Source: Ehretia macrophylla
Lineage: Eukaryota > Streptophyta > Magnoliopsida > Boraginales > Ehretiaceae
Assembly: GCA_037974665.1 (NCBI GenBank)
Contig: CM075777.1
Coordinates: 12,423,001-12,487,000 of the forward strand
Direction of reading: 5' to 3'
DNA: 64,000 bases
Shown: positions 11,047 to 23,480 of the stretch, in pieces
How positions within the stretch are numbered: the stretch's first letter is position 1
How the letters are laid out: every line of letters starts with the position of its first letter
Made by a program: the position numbers and the translations under genes
Notes under the pieces: generated by a model
The model's database searches: none
What the model was told of the DNA's origin: nothing
What the model saw: only the letters and a program-made list of their open reading frames with translations

Positions 11047-13503
11047 TGTGACGCCCAAGATTTTATCACATAATTCTTTATAACTATTGCGTACCTACTT
11101 GCGCATTCTTACGTGCATCATCTTTCTTCCTTAATTGCTTTAATTTGAGGTTACTATTCATAAGATTTTTTACCGCCTCAAATGTTAGATTTTATATTTT
11201 TCCTAGGTCATATGACATTTAAAATGAATTGAGACCTAGTTATTTTGGGCTTTCGAGCTTGGAAGTGTGCGTTTGGAAAATAATTTTCGTGTCATTTGAA
11301 TAGTGTTACGTACGTAACAACCTTGATTTTAAAATTTTTAGCATTTGATTAGAGTTAAGCCCATTTGACCAATCTTTTTATGAGTTTTGACTTAGCAAAC
11401 TTAACATATAATATCATTACACTTAACATATCACAACTCAACCATTATATCATCAAAACAATTGCAAAAATGACCCTTATATCCCCCCATGGCCGACCAC
11501 CTCTAGGAGGAAAAAGAAGGAGAATTTATTCATCAAACCTTGGAGTTGAGCTCTTGGCTTGCTTAGAAAGGATTCTAAAGCACCTAGGAGCTTCACCACC
11601 TTGCCTACATCTTCATACAAGTGAGAGAGTTGCATTTTTATAACTATCAAAGTTTATGTTCATATATTGAAATTTTTGATTTGTTAATTATTGCTATCAT
11701 ACTTGTTATAAATGCTTAATATGTGTTTATTAGAGTCTATATAGCAGACTTTTAAAGCTTGTTAGCAAATTCTATGGTAGAATGCACAAATTGAATGAAA
11801 GAGATGATGAATAGTGCTCATTTTAGGGTTTTGAATAAAATTTACTAATTAGCTTGAATTGAGACTTCAAATAGATGTTATAGGCCTTAGTGAAGCTAGT
11901 AGGGAGGCCACATAAGGTTGAATCACTCAAATCCAAGCTAAATTGCAAAATTAGCCGACTTTAAAAAGAGGAAATTTCTCGTTGTGCAATCCGGGTGCAT
12001 TTGGGCTATGGTTTGGGTATTCTTGGGGTAAGGAATCACTATTGGTGCTTTCGTTATGCGAAGTTGGGGTTCGGTTAGTATAGTTGTAGTTCAAACCCGC
12101 TCGGCGCCTTCCCGAACTTTTGCTTCTAAAATGAGTTTTTATGATCTTAATAGGTGTCTCTTGGCTTGGTTAGGAATGTAGTATGGTTAGGTTGTGAATT
12201 GAAAATCTTGAATTGCACATAGGAGAAGGAAAACTTGGTTAAAGAAAGGGGAAAAATGGTATTTGGCCTTATTTGATGCCATTGGAGCTTGTTGATGAGT
12301 TGTTATGTATTATGTTGATAATCTAAAGTATAATAAAGCTACTTGAGTTGATTGTGGGGAAAAGTTGGGTTGGTTGCTAGTTTTGGTGCTATAAAGTTAT
12401 TTCGTGTATATGTTGTTTCATCTTGCAGTTAAATGCGAGGCCGCCCTCCTTCGTTGACCCTCTTACTTGTTATTTTGATATTCTTGTGTCTTGTGGACTT
12501 GTCTTGGGTTGTGCAACCTTTTCAGACATGGTAGCGTCGAGAAACACGGGCGGCGTCGGGCTTGCAGTGCTCCCTCGACTACTATGGTGCTTATTCCCTT
12601 TCTCGTTGAGTATACTCCACTACCCCAAAGGCGTGGTTCACCTGCTGAGCACATGGACTTAGCTCAGGAGAAAGGGTCATAGGATCGGGATACATCCGGA
12701 GTATCCCAACTTGTTGGAGTAAGGGTTTGCTGGCACTTGCGTGATGATCGTGGTTCGTGATTCGAGTTTGAAGACTTGCAGTGGAACTGTATCCTTTTTA
12801 ATGTGATTAATTACTTGTTATCTAATCTTGTTGCTTGTTGAATATTTATATGACTTCTTGCATTTGCATATCACATTGCATGCCCGATATGTTGCATCAC
12901 CTCCCTCGCTGGGCAACATTGTTGCTCACTCCTCATTTAACATGTTTCAGGAGAAGCTGAGATAGACCCCCAGCTAGTAGCGGTAGTTGAAGAGGAGGAA
13001 GTGCAAGGTGAGTAGTTTCCGTGACTTTGTGTGATAAGGTGGTTATATGTGCAGTTTGCTAGTAGTTTATGTCAAATGTTGTGTTTTGAGACCTTGGGGT
13101 CTTGTATATATGTTGGTAGTTGAATTCTTATATGATAAAGAAAGTTGATGGATTGTAATAGTGGATTTTAGATTACTTCTTTTATTTGCATGCTTGGGTA
13201 TTATTATCTTACAAGTAAAACATGATTTTAGTTGTAACTAACTACTTTTAGTTAAAGTTAACTTGCCTCGCATGCTTATGTGCTTAAGTAGAATTTTGTT
13301 GTTCTAAGGCTCGGATGGCCTTGCGAATTTGACTTGGTTTTGGAAATTTTTGGAAGATAGGTTGTATGAGTCGTTGCTAGTAGTTCAAATGTTATATGTA
13401 ACTATTTGCAGGTAACAGTTTAGTCTACGGAACAGAGGAGACTCTGTCCGAGTGACGGGTCCGGGCTTAACCTATAGCGTGGGGTTAGGTTCGGGGCCTT
13501 ACA
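11047..13503 (+). repeat. 3' LTR of the Tekay-type element
   Basis: 2457 bp, TGTGACGCCC to CCTTACA, paired with 3526-5984. Followed by CTCTG, the right half of the target duplication, and then by antisense LTR sequence of the older host element. Confidence 0.95.
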
Positions 13504-13703
13504 CTCTGGATGTACCCCGATCCTACGACCCTTTCTCCTGAGGTAGGTCCATATGCCCAGCAGGTGAACCACACATCTGGGGTAGTGGAGTATACTCAGC
13601 GAGAAAGAGAATAGGCACCATGGTAGTCGAGGGAGCACGGCAAGCCCAATGTCGCCCGTGTTTCTCGACCCTTCCATGTCCGAAAAGGTTGCGCAACCCG
13701 ATA

Positions 13704-16700
13704 TTCAATCACGATAACTCAAACAATTATAATATAATTCAAGAAGCACATGAACGAGGGACAACAAAGTGGGTTGTCCTCAATCACAATACATCAAGTA
13801 ATAAGTTCATATAAATTCAATTAATTAAACTAAATCTTATAATTTGAGAGCAATAAAATAAGCTAGATGCACAAAAGGAATGAAAGCTCCCTCACCTTGG
13901 ATTAAGCCAAGAATCCCCTCATACCTTCTCCAATTGCATGAACTATAGCTAGAATTCAAATAGAATTCATAATTAAGAACAAGTTAGATTTAATTGCAGT
14001 TAAACTAGCACACACTCTTTAAGGTTAACTTTAGTTAATAACTTACATTTTACTCAATCTAACTACATTTCATTAACTCTTAACTACAATTAAAACTCAA
14101 GAAAATAGCATTCAAACCAAGCTTAACACAAAATACATTAAAGGCACTAGATAGTATGCTTTAATATTACACTTTAGTTACTAAGTTATAACATGCTAAT
14201 TACTCAATCACAACTCAACTAAATCATGTTCAAACTTCTAACAACATTGCACTAAATTACTTTAACTACATAAATAACTATTATGACGCTCCTTAATTCA
14301 TGAATCTTGCATTCGTTCTCAAACATCTCATTAAGCACATATAGGGTTCTAAAGCATTTAACTTCACTGGGAACATTATTTACATTCATTAAACTAAGAT
14401 TACCAAGCTAAACCATCCAAAGCACTAAAATCACTTCACTTAATTCATAAGACTTGACCACATTCTTGAGTTTCCAAACTTGCAATAACTCTCTTTCATA
14501 GCTAATACTAGCATTCATGAAACTACTCTTTCTCTTTATTCATTAGATGGCAAGTAACTATCTCTAATTCAATTGAGCATTCACACATAACCACCACTCA
14601 TCACCATTAAGCTTTCTACTACCTAAAATTTATCAGTATTCACTAGAACCAACTATCAAGGCATCTTAAACCTGTAGCAAGATAAGTTGAAATTCTAGTC
14701 TACATTGGCTTGAATTTGCTGCTTCGTTTACCAGCCTAATTGTTCTTCAAAAACTCTGAAACTCCACATAAATGTAGTTCATTGAATTAGATGGGTTTAG
14801 CCTCAAACAGATCTCAATTCGGAGTTATATTCAACAAGTTATGGCCTTTTCCGTGCAACTGCGTGAACTGCCCCTGCACCAGCGATTTTCAGACACATCT
14901 CGGAAATGCTTAAATCGGAGGGTCAAAACATTAGAATTAGCCTTAGCACTAGAAATCAACATTTGATCTAAACTGCCTAATCTAGCTGCTATACAAATTT
15001 TGTTCAATTCTAAGCTCGTTTACTATGTCAAAAAGGTTTTAAAATTCGTTGGCAGTTAACTGCCAAAACAATTTCAGCTTTATAAACTAACTTCTCTTCA
15101 ACTAGCTTACATCCAACTCCAAACACCCAACCATGCACCTAAGTTCATCCATAGACAGCCATAGGACACTTCTACCACATCCATATACCCACGTTTCCAC
15201 AACACACACACATGGGCAGCCACACACACACATACTAATGTTCATTTAGTTCATCTAGCTAGCATTTCATGGTCATGCCAAAAACTTAATGCATTCTTGT
15301 GTTCAAATAGACTTCTTTCAAGCATTTTATCAAGCACACCACATGCATTAACATTCTTTTCTCATTATTCAACAACAAAACTAAATCAAGAATCCTGCAA
15401 GTTTAGCTAGCCAACAACACATAAAATTCACATATTATCACCATAATCAAGATAACTAGTTAATTCATGGCATAGACCATTTGATTACTCAATTATAAGC
15501 AATTATCATGAATTTAACTGTGAACACAAAGGGGTCAATATCATACATTTCCCAACACTTTACCACAAACTCACCCATGCCTCAAACTGCATTTAAACAC
15601 TCTAGAAGCAACTATGAGACAATACAAGTACTAAAACTATCAATTCATTCATTTCCTCTTTGTTCAACTTGGCTATTTAGCTTTCTACCGGAATTCAAGG
15701 ATTAAGTTAGGCAAGATAAATATTCTACCAATCCAAGGATACCTAAATACATCTTTTAGAGTCTTCAAATCATAGCTTAGAGCACAAGTACACGAAAACA
15801 CTAAAAATACCTCTTTGTGGGTTTACACTACAAGTACCAATTTTGAAACCCAAACAAGCGAAACGAAGGCACTTCTAAGACTTTAATACTTAATAAAGAC
15901 TAGTCATGATGTCGAAACGTGCTCGGATTCACTTTTAACCCAAAACCTCTTTGTAAAACAAGCTATTTTTAGCATTTTACCCAAGTTCCAAGCAATTTAA
16001 TCACATACAACCCTTAATCTATGTTTGTTATCACTAAAAGCACCTATTGATAGCACCAATTCAATCCCACAAGCAAATTTCGGCAAAACCTTAAGATTTT
16101 ACTATTCATCATCTTCCTCACATGCATTTCTCCATTTTCAACCATAACAACTTCAAATAACTATAAAAGAGTGTTATTTAATCATAAATAAGAGTAATTG
16201 AAGCATAGACAAGTATTTATAGGCAATATAACACTAAAGCTTAAAATTAAAGTTAAGACATATATATGAAAAATGCATATAAAAGCCTAAATCTCTCACC
16301 AATTGTTTGAAGATGCTAGATTAGAACTTGGAGAACCTTAAACCACTTGTAGATTGCTTGGAGGATCATACAATAACAAGAACTAGAGAAGTTTTTGAAG
16401 AAAGTTACTATTCCCGTAGGTCTCATTTTGGCTTATTTTTTAGGACTTTTTTGGCTTATTTTGGGCATTTTTTTGTTGTTTATGGTTTTTTTTTGATATA
16501 TATATATGTGTAGGATAATTATATGGGTTGATAGGTTGGATATTGGGTTTGGGTTGTGGTTTAAATAGGTTTTGAGTCAAGTTAAATTGGTGGATTCAAT
16601 AAAAATGCAAAAGTAATCTATCTTTTTTTTTAAAATCACTATTCATACAGTACATAAATCATTTTTCTAATGTATGTTCCCGGCACCTAAAGTCTAAAAC

Positions 16701-17091
16701 TACAAGTTTTTGATTTCTTTTATAAGTTATATGAAATCGAGCATTTAAGACAGTCAAATTCTTTATGAATAGTAACCCTTAAATAAACATATTTAAACTA
16801 GAAATAAAACACATTAAAATGCACAAGGAGATATGCTACAGTTATTTATGAATATGATGAAAATTCTCGGGTGACACAGTAAATGTCAAAATAGCATTTA
16901 AAAATATTTTACTTGAATTAATAATATTGGTTCCCTTTTTAAAATAAATGAGAGAATTAAAAAGGAAGTGAAACTATTAGTTAAAATCTTAAATGCTAAA
17001 ATAAACACTTTCACACATATAACACTTAAACTAGCACCAATTTATGTGCAATTAAGTATATTATACTACATGCTGGGCCTGAGCCGTCACA
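13704..17091 (-). other. 5' portion of the solo LTR, no genes
   Basis: About 3.4 kb of AT-rich DNA with no coding frame that I can support. It holds CA-rich runs near 15150-15230 and a TATATATAT tract at 16498-16506, which could be the LTR promoter TATA region on the minus strand. It ends with CGTCACA at 17091. It is assigned to the LTR because the target duplication lies outside it. Confidence 0.5.
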
Positions 17092-17096
17092 GGTCT

Positions 17097-18249
17097 CCTT
17101 GTTACATTTATGTACATAGATTTCTAACTAGTGGGATACATAAATGGGAATAGGGGTTTTACACTATCAAAATGGGTAAGAGGCATGCAAGGCCCATTTA
17201 AATAATTACATAAAACCCAAATGAATAAATAAATAAATAAACATACATCTATTCATTCATCATTCATTCTAGTCCATGATCATCCAAGCATTCAATTATA
17301 AATAAAATAGGTAATCCACGAATATAGCACAATTAATTTCCTTGATATAATCTTATTATATCTAGTTGCCTAATTTTAATAAACCATTTATCAAATAAGC
17401 AAAAATATCTCAAATTTCTAAAATAAATAAAACACCTTTTATTTATATAATATATTAAATAAATAATTTATTAATTAAATCTCTTAATATCATTTTTGGG
17501 CTTCAAATAAAATAGAGTTTTATCAAAATAAAGTTTTGGGCTAAATTAATAAAACAATCTCTTTTATTAAAATAGACTCAGCCCAATCACTTAAAAATAC
17601 TATTTTAAAAACAACTCAAGAAGGCCCAAAAACTTTAATAGCCCAATTTAGAAAAGAAATAAAACAAGACAAGCCCATACCCATGAACCCCAACCCTTGG
17701 GTCATGGGTTTGGACCTGGATCCGAATCCCCACTTGGATTCAGATCTGGGTCGAAATTCTATATCCCAAAAAAAAAAAAAAAAAATTCTTTTCTCTTCCA
17801 TGCGCCCCCTCTCCCCCTCCCCCCCCCCCCCCCCCCTCCCTTCCCCTCATCCAGCGCCGTTGCCTCCTTGTGCAGCACTGCTGTTGAGGTAGCAGCCCTA
17901 CTGCGCTACTATAGCAGCAGCGCTACTGTTCCCAGCAGTGCCATGAGCCACTGCCGGCAGTGGCCTAGCCACTGTTGGCAGCGGCGGCACCACTGCAGAG
18001 GGAGAAGGCAAAAAGTTTTTTTTTTTTTTAAACAATAAAACAGCTTTTACCATAATTAAAAATCTGAGAAAAATAAAAATAAAACCAAATTACAGAAAAA
18101 CAATTTTTCTATGAATTTTTTTTTTCATAAAATAAGGGAAGAATAACTTTCTTTAGGCTATTATAAAATTAAACAACTTTAATTTTAAACATAAGAGATA
18201 TAGGAAATTGTACCATAAACGCTAAATCACATAACAAACATGAACGATG
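17097..18249 (-). other. copia leader, LTR-proximal part; low-complexity, no gene
   Basis: Lies between the GGTCT duplication (17092-17096) and the copia primer-binding site. No credible coding frame. Contains an A-run (17767-17785), a C-run (17818-17836), a CAG/CTG-rich stretch (17860-18000) and another T-run near 18017. Poly-A and poly-C tracts this long make local assembly errors possible. Confidence 0.5.
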
Positions 18250-18262
18250 GCTCTAATACCAC
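18250..18262 (-). promoter_or_regulatory. copia primer-binding site
   Basis: On the minus strand GTGGTATTAGAGCC follows the LTR end TTCCCAACA by one base. It differs from the initiator-Met tRNA complement TGGTATCAGAGC at a single position. Confidence 0.85.
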
Positions 18263-19737
18263 TGTTGGGAAATATACATGAAAATTAAAATAATTGCGCA
18301 GTTGAAATTAATCATGTATCCGTCCATGTTTAATTATGCAGATCTAAATCAGATAATAATTTAATCTAATTAAATTAAACCTGCAATAGTTATAGGATTA
18401 CCTCTTGAAGCGTAGTTCGATGTAGAATCTGAATCAATCTCCCCACGTGTGAAGCTTCCAATATTCATCCACACAGAATCTGTACTTGCTAATTGAATTT
18501 CTACCCCCACTAGGTTTCTAGAGAAATCCTATATATTTTTCTGACTGATAAATTGTGATAGTTATTTCTCTGTAAGAATAGTTCTATATATAGGAAAACA
18601 CATATGAACTAAGTCATAAGTGGGCTGGTCTTAAACTTACCAGTCTTTGACTCCATATTAATCAGATCACCATCTAATTACTACGAGCCCAATTAAATTA
18701 ATATGTAGGACAATCCTAAATTTAATTTAATCTTTTCTCTAATCCAATTAATCTGCAAACTCCATTTGTATGTGACCTCTCGGGTTCATAATTAATCGGT
18801 AGCAAATAATTAATTCCACTAATTAATTAAATTAGAACTCTTTCTAATTAATTTACAAATCGCGAGTGACACCTAGTAGTATATCGCGATTACCCAATTA
18901 AAGATGAAGTGCAAGCATGCGAACCCAAATAGTAATTTATATGCAATCAAATCTTACTATCTCAATTATCCCGATAGAGCCAGAGTCATAGATTGGGTCG
19001 TCAAACTCTTTTACTCGACCATATGCCAAAACCCAATTAATTAGTGACTAATGAATAATTCGTGAAACGACTTTCACTATTCCACCTCGGCCAAGGATTT
19101 CAAGTCACTCAATTAATCAGATTGCATAGGACACCCAATTGACAGTTTCCTTATCTACACATACATTTTTTCATGACGTAATAAATCACAACCACTGAAT
19201 ACATTGTCTAATCTATGATTAGGACTAACTTATTTGTACCAGCAAATCGTGACATCCTAATCATGAGATAATCGTAGTGTCTCAGGTATAAGGATTAATT
19301 GCACAATTACATGATACAACGAATTATTGACATTCCATATAATTTGTTGTATCGGTGGTCAAGTTTAGTTACTTATTCACAATAAGTACTTATACTTCTA
19401 CTACAACGACATGAGACAAATCGCTGAAACTGATATCTCATATAATTTGGTTATTAGACAGTAATTCGATCTATCCGGATAAACTAACGCCCAATTAGTT
19501 TATCCTATGATCGGGGACAACTTTTATAATATATTTATAATTATAGATTCCGTCACTTATATCCTTACTCCTAAGGATGGAATCTATAAATAGTATTCTA
19601 AGGACGTTATTTATTTAATCAAAATATTTATAATGAATAAATAAACTGTCCATATTAAATGAATTAATAAATTAAATAACACATTATCCATAATTTCAAA
19701 ATACAAATTTATTGGCTTTTGGGCATTATTCCTGACA
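18263..19737 (-). repeat. copia 5' LTR, about 1.47 kb
   Basis: On the plus strand it runs from TGTTGGGAAATA at 18263 to CCTGACA at 19737. On the minus strand this is TGTCAGG...TTCCCAACA, with TG/CA ends. The PBS lies at its inner edge. The outer 5-mer is GTTAT (19738-19742), the expected target duplication; its partner is beyond the window. Confidence 0.85.
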
Positions 19738-20100
19738 GTTATACCCTTACATAAAATTAAAATTGAAAAAACACAAGGGAGTAATGAGCTTATTTTAAAA
19801 TTACAACGAGTGAATGAATATTTAGGGCAAAACATAAGGGGGCGATAAACAATTTACTAAAATGATATTTTTGTCCAGTAACGAATTTATTTAAACCAAA
19901 AGCATAAAAAAATCATATTTTAAGCGCGTATGTTGCAATTGCTGTTAAATTAGACGATTTTTTTAACGGAGGGGGACGTTCATCTACTCTTTGAAAATCA
20001 CAGAGGGGTAATGAGCCTATTTTAAAAAGACATAGTGTAAATGAGTATTTCAAGTAAAACACAAGGGGGCGGCAAACAATTTACTCGTCGTTAGTGTAAT
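19738..20100. repeat. degenerate direct repeat pair, about 90 bp
   Basis: 19766-19855 and 20008-20092 share a motif order: cacaaggg or cagagggg, gtaatgagc, tattttaaaa, then gagtattt-like and aagggggcg plus caatttac. A segment with ttttaacggaggggg lies between them. Style and order resemble the arms of the MULE-type MITE at 35205-35661, so this may be a decayed relative. No target duplication seen. Confidence 0.5.
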
Positions 20101-21610
20101 ACAACTTTTTAAATGGTTATTCTGATTACTTCTTTAAAAAAAATGGTTATTCTGATTATTTCCTGTGTGGAACTTCCATACAAAACATCTAAATGCCTAA
20201 ATGCTCATAGAAATGTTATAATGTTTCTACTTCAAAATTTTCTTCGTCCAAGGATCTTTTCTTATTACTTCTATCTATGTGTACTACAGTGTGCTGCAGC
20301 GAAAACCAACACTAGTTTTTCCCCATCAAAATGAAGGAATAAGATGGTTAGTTCAAAGGGAGAACAATGATAAAAGCGGGGATCTATGTGAACTGGTGAC
20401 AAATCATCATTCTCATAAGAGACCAGATCTCCTACGAGAGGATAAATTTGCTTATGGTGTGTTTTAATTTGATAAAGGTGGATGCATTGTACTTTCTTTA
20501 ACAAGGTGAAGAAGAAGATGTACATGTTGTAGGGGTTGCAGTGTTGGAGCAATATTTGAGTTCCTCCAATGAATATGCTTGTAAGCCATCAAAATGTACT
20601 TTTTGTAATTAGATTAGGATCCCTCTGTAATTGGTTTTTGACTCACCTTTTGTATTTTTATGTCATTAATGAAATCATTTGCTCGCTAAATTAGGAAGAA
20701 AAAAAAATGTTACGAATTGCTCAAGCATATTCGATTTATTTAAAGCAGTTGCATCTTTATTGACTCTTATGGTAGTAACTAGAACGAGTTAAGAAGGCAA
20801 TGGTCTTGTTCCTATGAGGGATGGGAGTCGATTTCATTGCATTGTGGAAAAAAATAAAAAATAAAAAAGAATACTCTCTTGAGGTATTTGTATTTTTTCT
20901 CTACTTGCTTCAAAGGGATTTCTGCCACTTGTAAAGAGATTTTTGAAACTGTTGGCATTGTTCTGTATGTGTTCTACATAGTGTGCTAATGTGACAACCA
21001 GAGCTTTTATAGCATCAGAAAGAAGGAATATCATGATGGTTAATTATTGGGGAACTCCGATGAACGCAGGATTAACTAATCTCGTAGTGTAAATGTTGAC
21101 AGAGTTGGGGATCGGAAGATGAAGTGGAAGATAAGGTTGCAATGTTGGGAGCATTTGAGTTTCAATGGCCATACAAGTGTCGAACTGCTTAAGCATCTTT
21201 GATGTATGAATTAGGAAGTTGCATTTTTATTGATTTTGATGTAGATTTCATCCCTTTGTACCAGAAAATAAAAAATAAAAATAAAGGTATCATTTGATTT
21301 TTAATATTGTTTGATGGGCACAATATTACTGTAGTATTTCTATCAGGAATAGGACTATCAAAGTCCAATTATATAGAAATCGAAGAACATAAGTCGTATG
21401 GGTTTACAAACTCTCTGGACCAAACCCTATTTCTTAACTTTATATAGCTTCGGCAACGTATGCTGTGGAAGAAATTTGTACAGATTTCCTCCGCTTAATG
21501 GATAACCATTTGCTACCAATGGAGAATTACCACGCATCTCCTTATTTACGTAGGAGCTATAAATGTTATTTAACAAAGTCCAATTATACAGTCGTTTTTA
21601 GGATATATTT
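20101..21610. other. intergenic, decayed tandem duplication and a poly(A)-type tail
   Basis: No gene recognised. 20283-20600 and about 20980-21180 share degraded similarity (gtgtgctg, atggttagtt, gttgcagtgttggagca). A 3'-tail-like segment at 20610-20707 ends in A-run and matches another at 30420-30518. Confidence 0.4.
20610..20707 (+). repeat. retroposon-like 3' tail, copy 1
   Basis: Shares with 30420-30518 the order ttagga-ccctytgtaattg, ttttgtatt, atgtcattaat, ctcg-taaattag and a terminal A-run. Two dispersed copies with A-tails suggest the 3' end of a non-LTR retroposon or a retroposed transcript. No coding part is attached. Confidence 0.45.
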
Positions 21611-21626
21611 ATGTGGTGATTATTAT

Positions 21627-21692
21627 GTTGGAATGGGTAAGAAATGAAATAATAAAATGAAAAATCTCATTTCTAGGTAATTCCATTCCAAC
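21627..21692. repeat. 66-bp imperfect hairpin
   Basis: gttggaatgg at 21627 pairs with ccattccaac at 21692, and aagaaatga pairs with tcatttct further in. It looks like a very short foldback MITE related to other ggaatg-rich TIR sequences in this window. Confidence 0.5.
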
Positions 21693-21879
21693 AATACGAG
21701 AAACACACTTTTAAAAGATAAGATATTACAGTCATTAGGGTTTTGGTCCAGTGATAATATTACTCGTTATTATGCGAGTGGTTACGAACTCAAGTTTCGC
21801 TAATTACATTATATAGCCTTAGACCTCCCTTAAAAAAAAGATAAGATATTACTAAAATAGTCCTTTATATACATGTTAC

Positions 21880-22318
21880 TATCTTACAAATAAAAAAAAA
21901 TAGTAACAACAACAAAAAAAAAATAATTACAATAACTAATAATGAATAATAAATAATAATAATTTTTTTTAAATAAACATATTATGTGCATGTTATGAAA
22001 TGGTCAAAATGATCTATCAAATTATAATATATTACAAAACTGACTCTTTATATACATGATATTGTCTTAACAATAATAATAATAATAATAATCATAATAA
22101 TAAATATTATTGTTATTATTATTATAAATAAATAAACATATTGTATACATGTTACAAAGCTCATTTTTCAAATGGCAAAAATTCACTTTCGAAGCATAGC
22201 ATATTACGAACTAGCCTTTTACATATATGATATTGTTTTAATTAGAAATAAAATAATAATAATAATAATAACAACAACAATAGTAATAATACTAAAAGTA
22301 ATGGAAATAATAACAATG

Positions 22319-22360
<42 letters not shown>

Positions 22361-22395
22361 GATAGATAGATAGATAGATAGATAAAAATAAGTAA
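21880..22395. repeat. AAT/ATT and GATA microsatellites
   Basis: AT-rich stretch with (AAT)n at 22075-22095 and 22318-22360, followed by (GATA)n or (ATAG)n at 22360-22384. Long frames there are pure Ile/Asn low complexity and not genes. Confidence 0.9.
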
Positions 22396-22554
22396 ATAGT
22401 AATAACAAAAGTTCATGTCATTCACACAAGTCATTTCTAATACTACGTTCATTCCTATTTTCATTTGTAGAGATACTGAACATAGTATATCATCATTATA
22501 TATTCTAAGAGAACAACCATTTTGCCATGTGTCACTTTATGAGCATTTTTAAGC

Positions 22555-22920
22555 ATTTTTAATAAAAATTTAAATAATCATTTTATTAGATGCATATATA
22601 ATACATAATTAATTTTGAAATTTGAAATTATTTTTACTGATTACAATATGTCCTATAACTATTTATTGAAATTTCTATTCTATATTTTAGTATTATCGAA
22701 TGTAAGATAAGATTCACATGCAAAATCGAATCTTTTTCTTATGGCTCATTCCCTGAAAATTATGCAGATATACTACATAATTAATTTTAAAATTTTAAAA
22801 ATATTTTTACAGATTATAATATAACCGATAACTATTGATTGAAATTTATATTCTATATTTTAGTATTATCTAATGTAAGATAAGATTCACATGCAAAATC
22901 GTTCCCTGAAAATAAATTTC
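22555..22920. repeat. tandem duplication of an AT-rich unit
   Basis: 22600-22730 and 22775-22905 share tttttac-gatta-aatat, ataactatt-attgaaattt and the near-identical tail tagtattatc-aatgtaagataagattcacatgcaaaatcg. A third partial copy lies at 25080-25180. Confidence 0.7.
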
Positions 22921-23164
22921 TACTGAGTTTCCATTTGTATCCTATATTATTGTCTTTTATAATTTTTATTATAGAATTAATTAAACATAATGTGTATCGT
23001 ACTCTCCAAGCTAAACTTTTCAATGACATGAGGATCTTTTTCGTCAACCCACATGGCACTCATGGAGGAGCTATATATACTTAATTAAAGTTTGATGATG
23101 TACACGAATAACTTGTTCTTCATAAGTAAATATTTGTGCTACAAACAATGTGGATATAAATATT

Positions 23165-23480
23165 TAATATTAAATTGATTTTTCAAATAATTATTAAATG
23201 TAATAGTATTTAAATCAATTTATTTAGATTTATATTTTATATTTTAGTATTATTTAAATCATTTTATTTGGATTTAAATGCAGGATTATCTAAATCATAT
23301 CAATTAAATTTATATTTTATATTTTGTTAAGATTTTTCTATCTATTGTAGGACTCTATCATTTTTTTTTATCTCTATCATTAGGTTATCTCTACTTTATT
23401 GTAGAAATATTTATTTTATTAGTCACGTTATGTTTGCTTTATTAATAGTGTTATATCTTCTTTAAACTGGTAAATTTGAG
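23165..23480. repeat. AT-rich dispersed repeat, copy 1
   Basis: 23290-23480 resembles 25215-25380: gattttyctatctatygtagga, ctatcat, then ttattaatagtgttat. With the 22.6-kb units it shows that blocks flanking the peroxiredoxin exon recur on its far side. Confidence 0.5.

Larger units (their letters stand above)
3526..13503 (+). mobile_element. Tekay-type chromovirus (Ty3/gypsy), full-length but inactive
   Basis: Complete structure: 5' LTR 3526-5984, PBS 5991-6002, gag from 6290, protease, RT, RNase H, integrase, a C-terminal chromodomain, polypurine tract about 11033-11046 and 3' LTR 11047-13503. LTRs begin TGTGACGCCC and the 3' LTR ends TTACA. The flanking 5-mers are CTCCG (3521-3525) and CTCTG (13504-13508), a target duplication with one change. 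The host site is inside the LTR of an older relative. Internal order PR-RT-RH-INT plus a GPY/F motif and chromodomain places it in the Tekay/Del chromovirus group. About a dozen in-frame stops and several frameshifts kill it. Confidence 0.95.
2825..17091 (-). mobile_element. 4.3-kb Ty3/gypsy solo LTR (Tekay-like), split by a younger element
   Basis: The ends are TGTGACG at 2825 and CGTCACA at 17091, flanked on both sides by the exact 5-bp duplication GGTCT (2820-2824 and 17092-17096). Without the inserted element (3526-13503) about 4.3 kb remains (2825-3525 plus 13504-17091). Both parts match, in antisense, the layout of the younger element's LTR. 13504-13700 is antisense to about 4990-5180. 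The minus strand of 3525-2825 continues the same LTR, including the conserved TTTCAGGA region. There is no second LTR, primer site or coding region, so this is a solo LTR left by unequal LTR recombination. It is nearly twice as long as the 2.46-kb relative; the extra length lies in its 5' half (13700-17091). A separate unrecognised insertion in that part cannot be excluded. Confidence 0.8.
1..19737 (-). mobile_element. Ty1/copia LTR retrotransposon, 5' part, interrupted by nested LTR elements
   Basis: Read on the minus strand, the order is 5' LTR (18263-19737), primer-binding site (18250-18262), a long leader (17097-18249 then 1947-2824), gag (from 1946), protease and integrase running off the window at base 1. 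Reverse transcriptase, RNase H and the 3' LTR must lie to the left. The leader is split by a solo LTR flanked by a GGTCT duplication, so the copia parts on both sides were probably contiguous. That link is an inference, because the leader itself has no coding signature. The coding part carries frameshifts and a mutated zinc knuckle, so the element is dead. The lineage is unassigned; the 1.47-kb LTR and gag style would fit a Tork/Angela-like clade. Confidence 0.75.

Noticed and set aside
22172-22464. Ile- and Tyr-rich frames
   Set aside because: Translation of AAT and GATA microsatellites.
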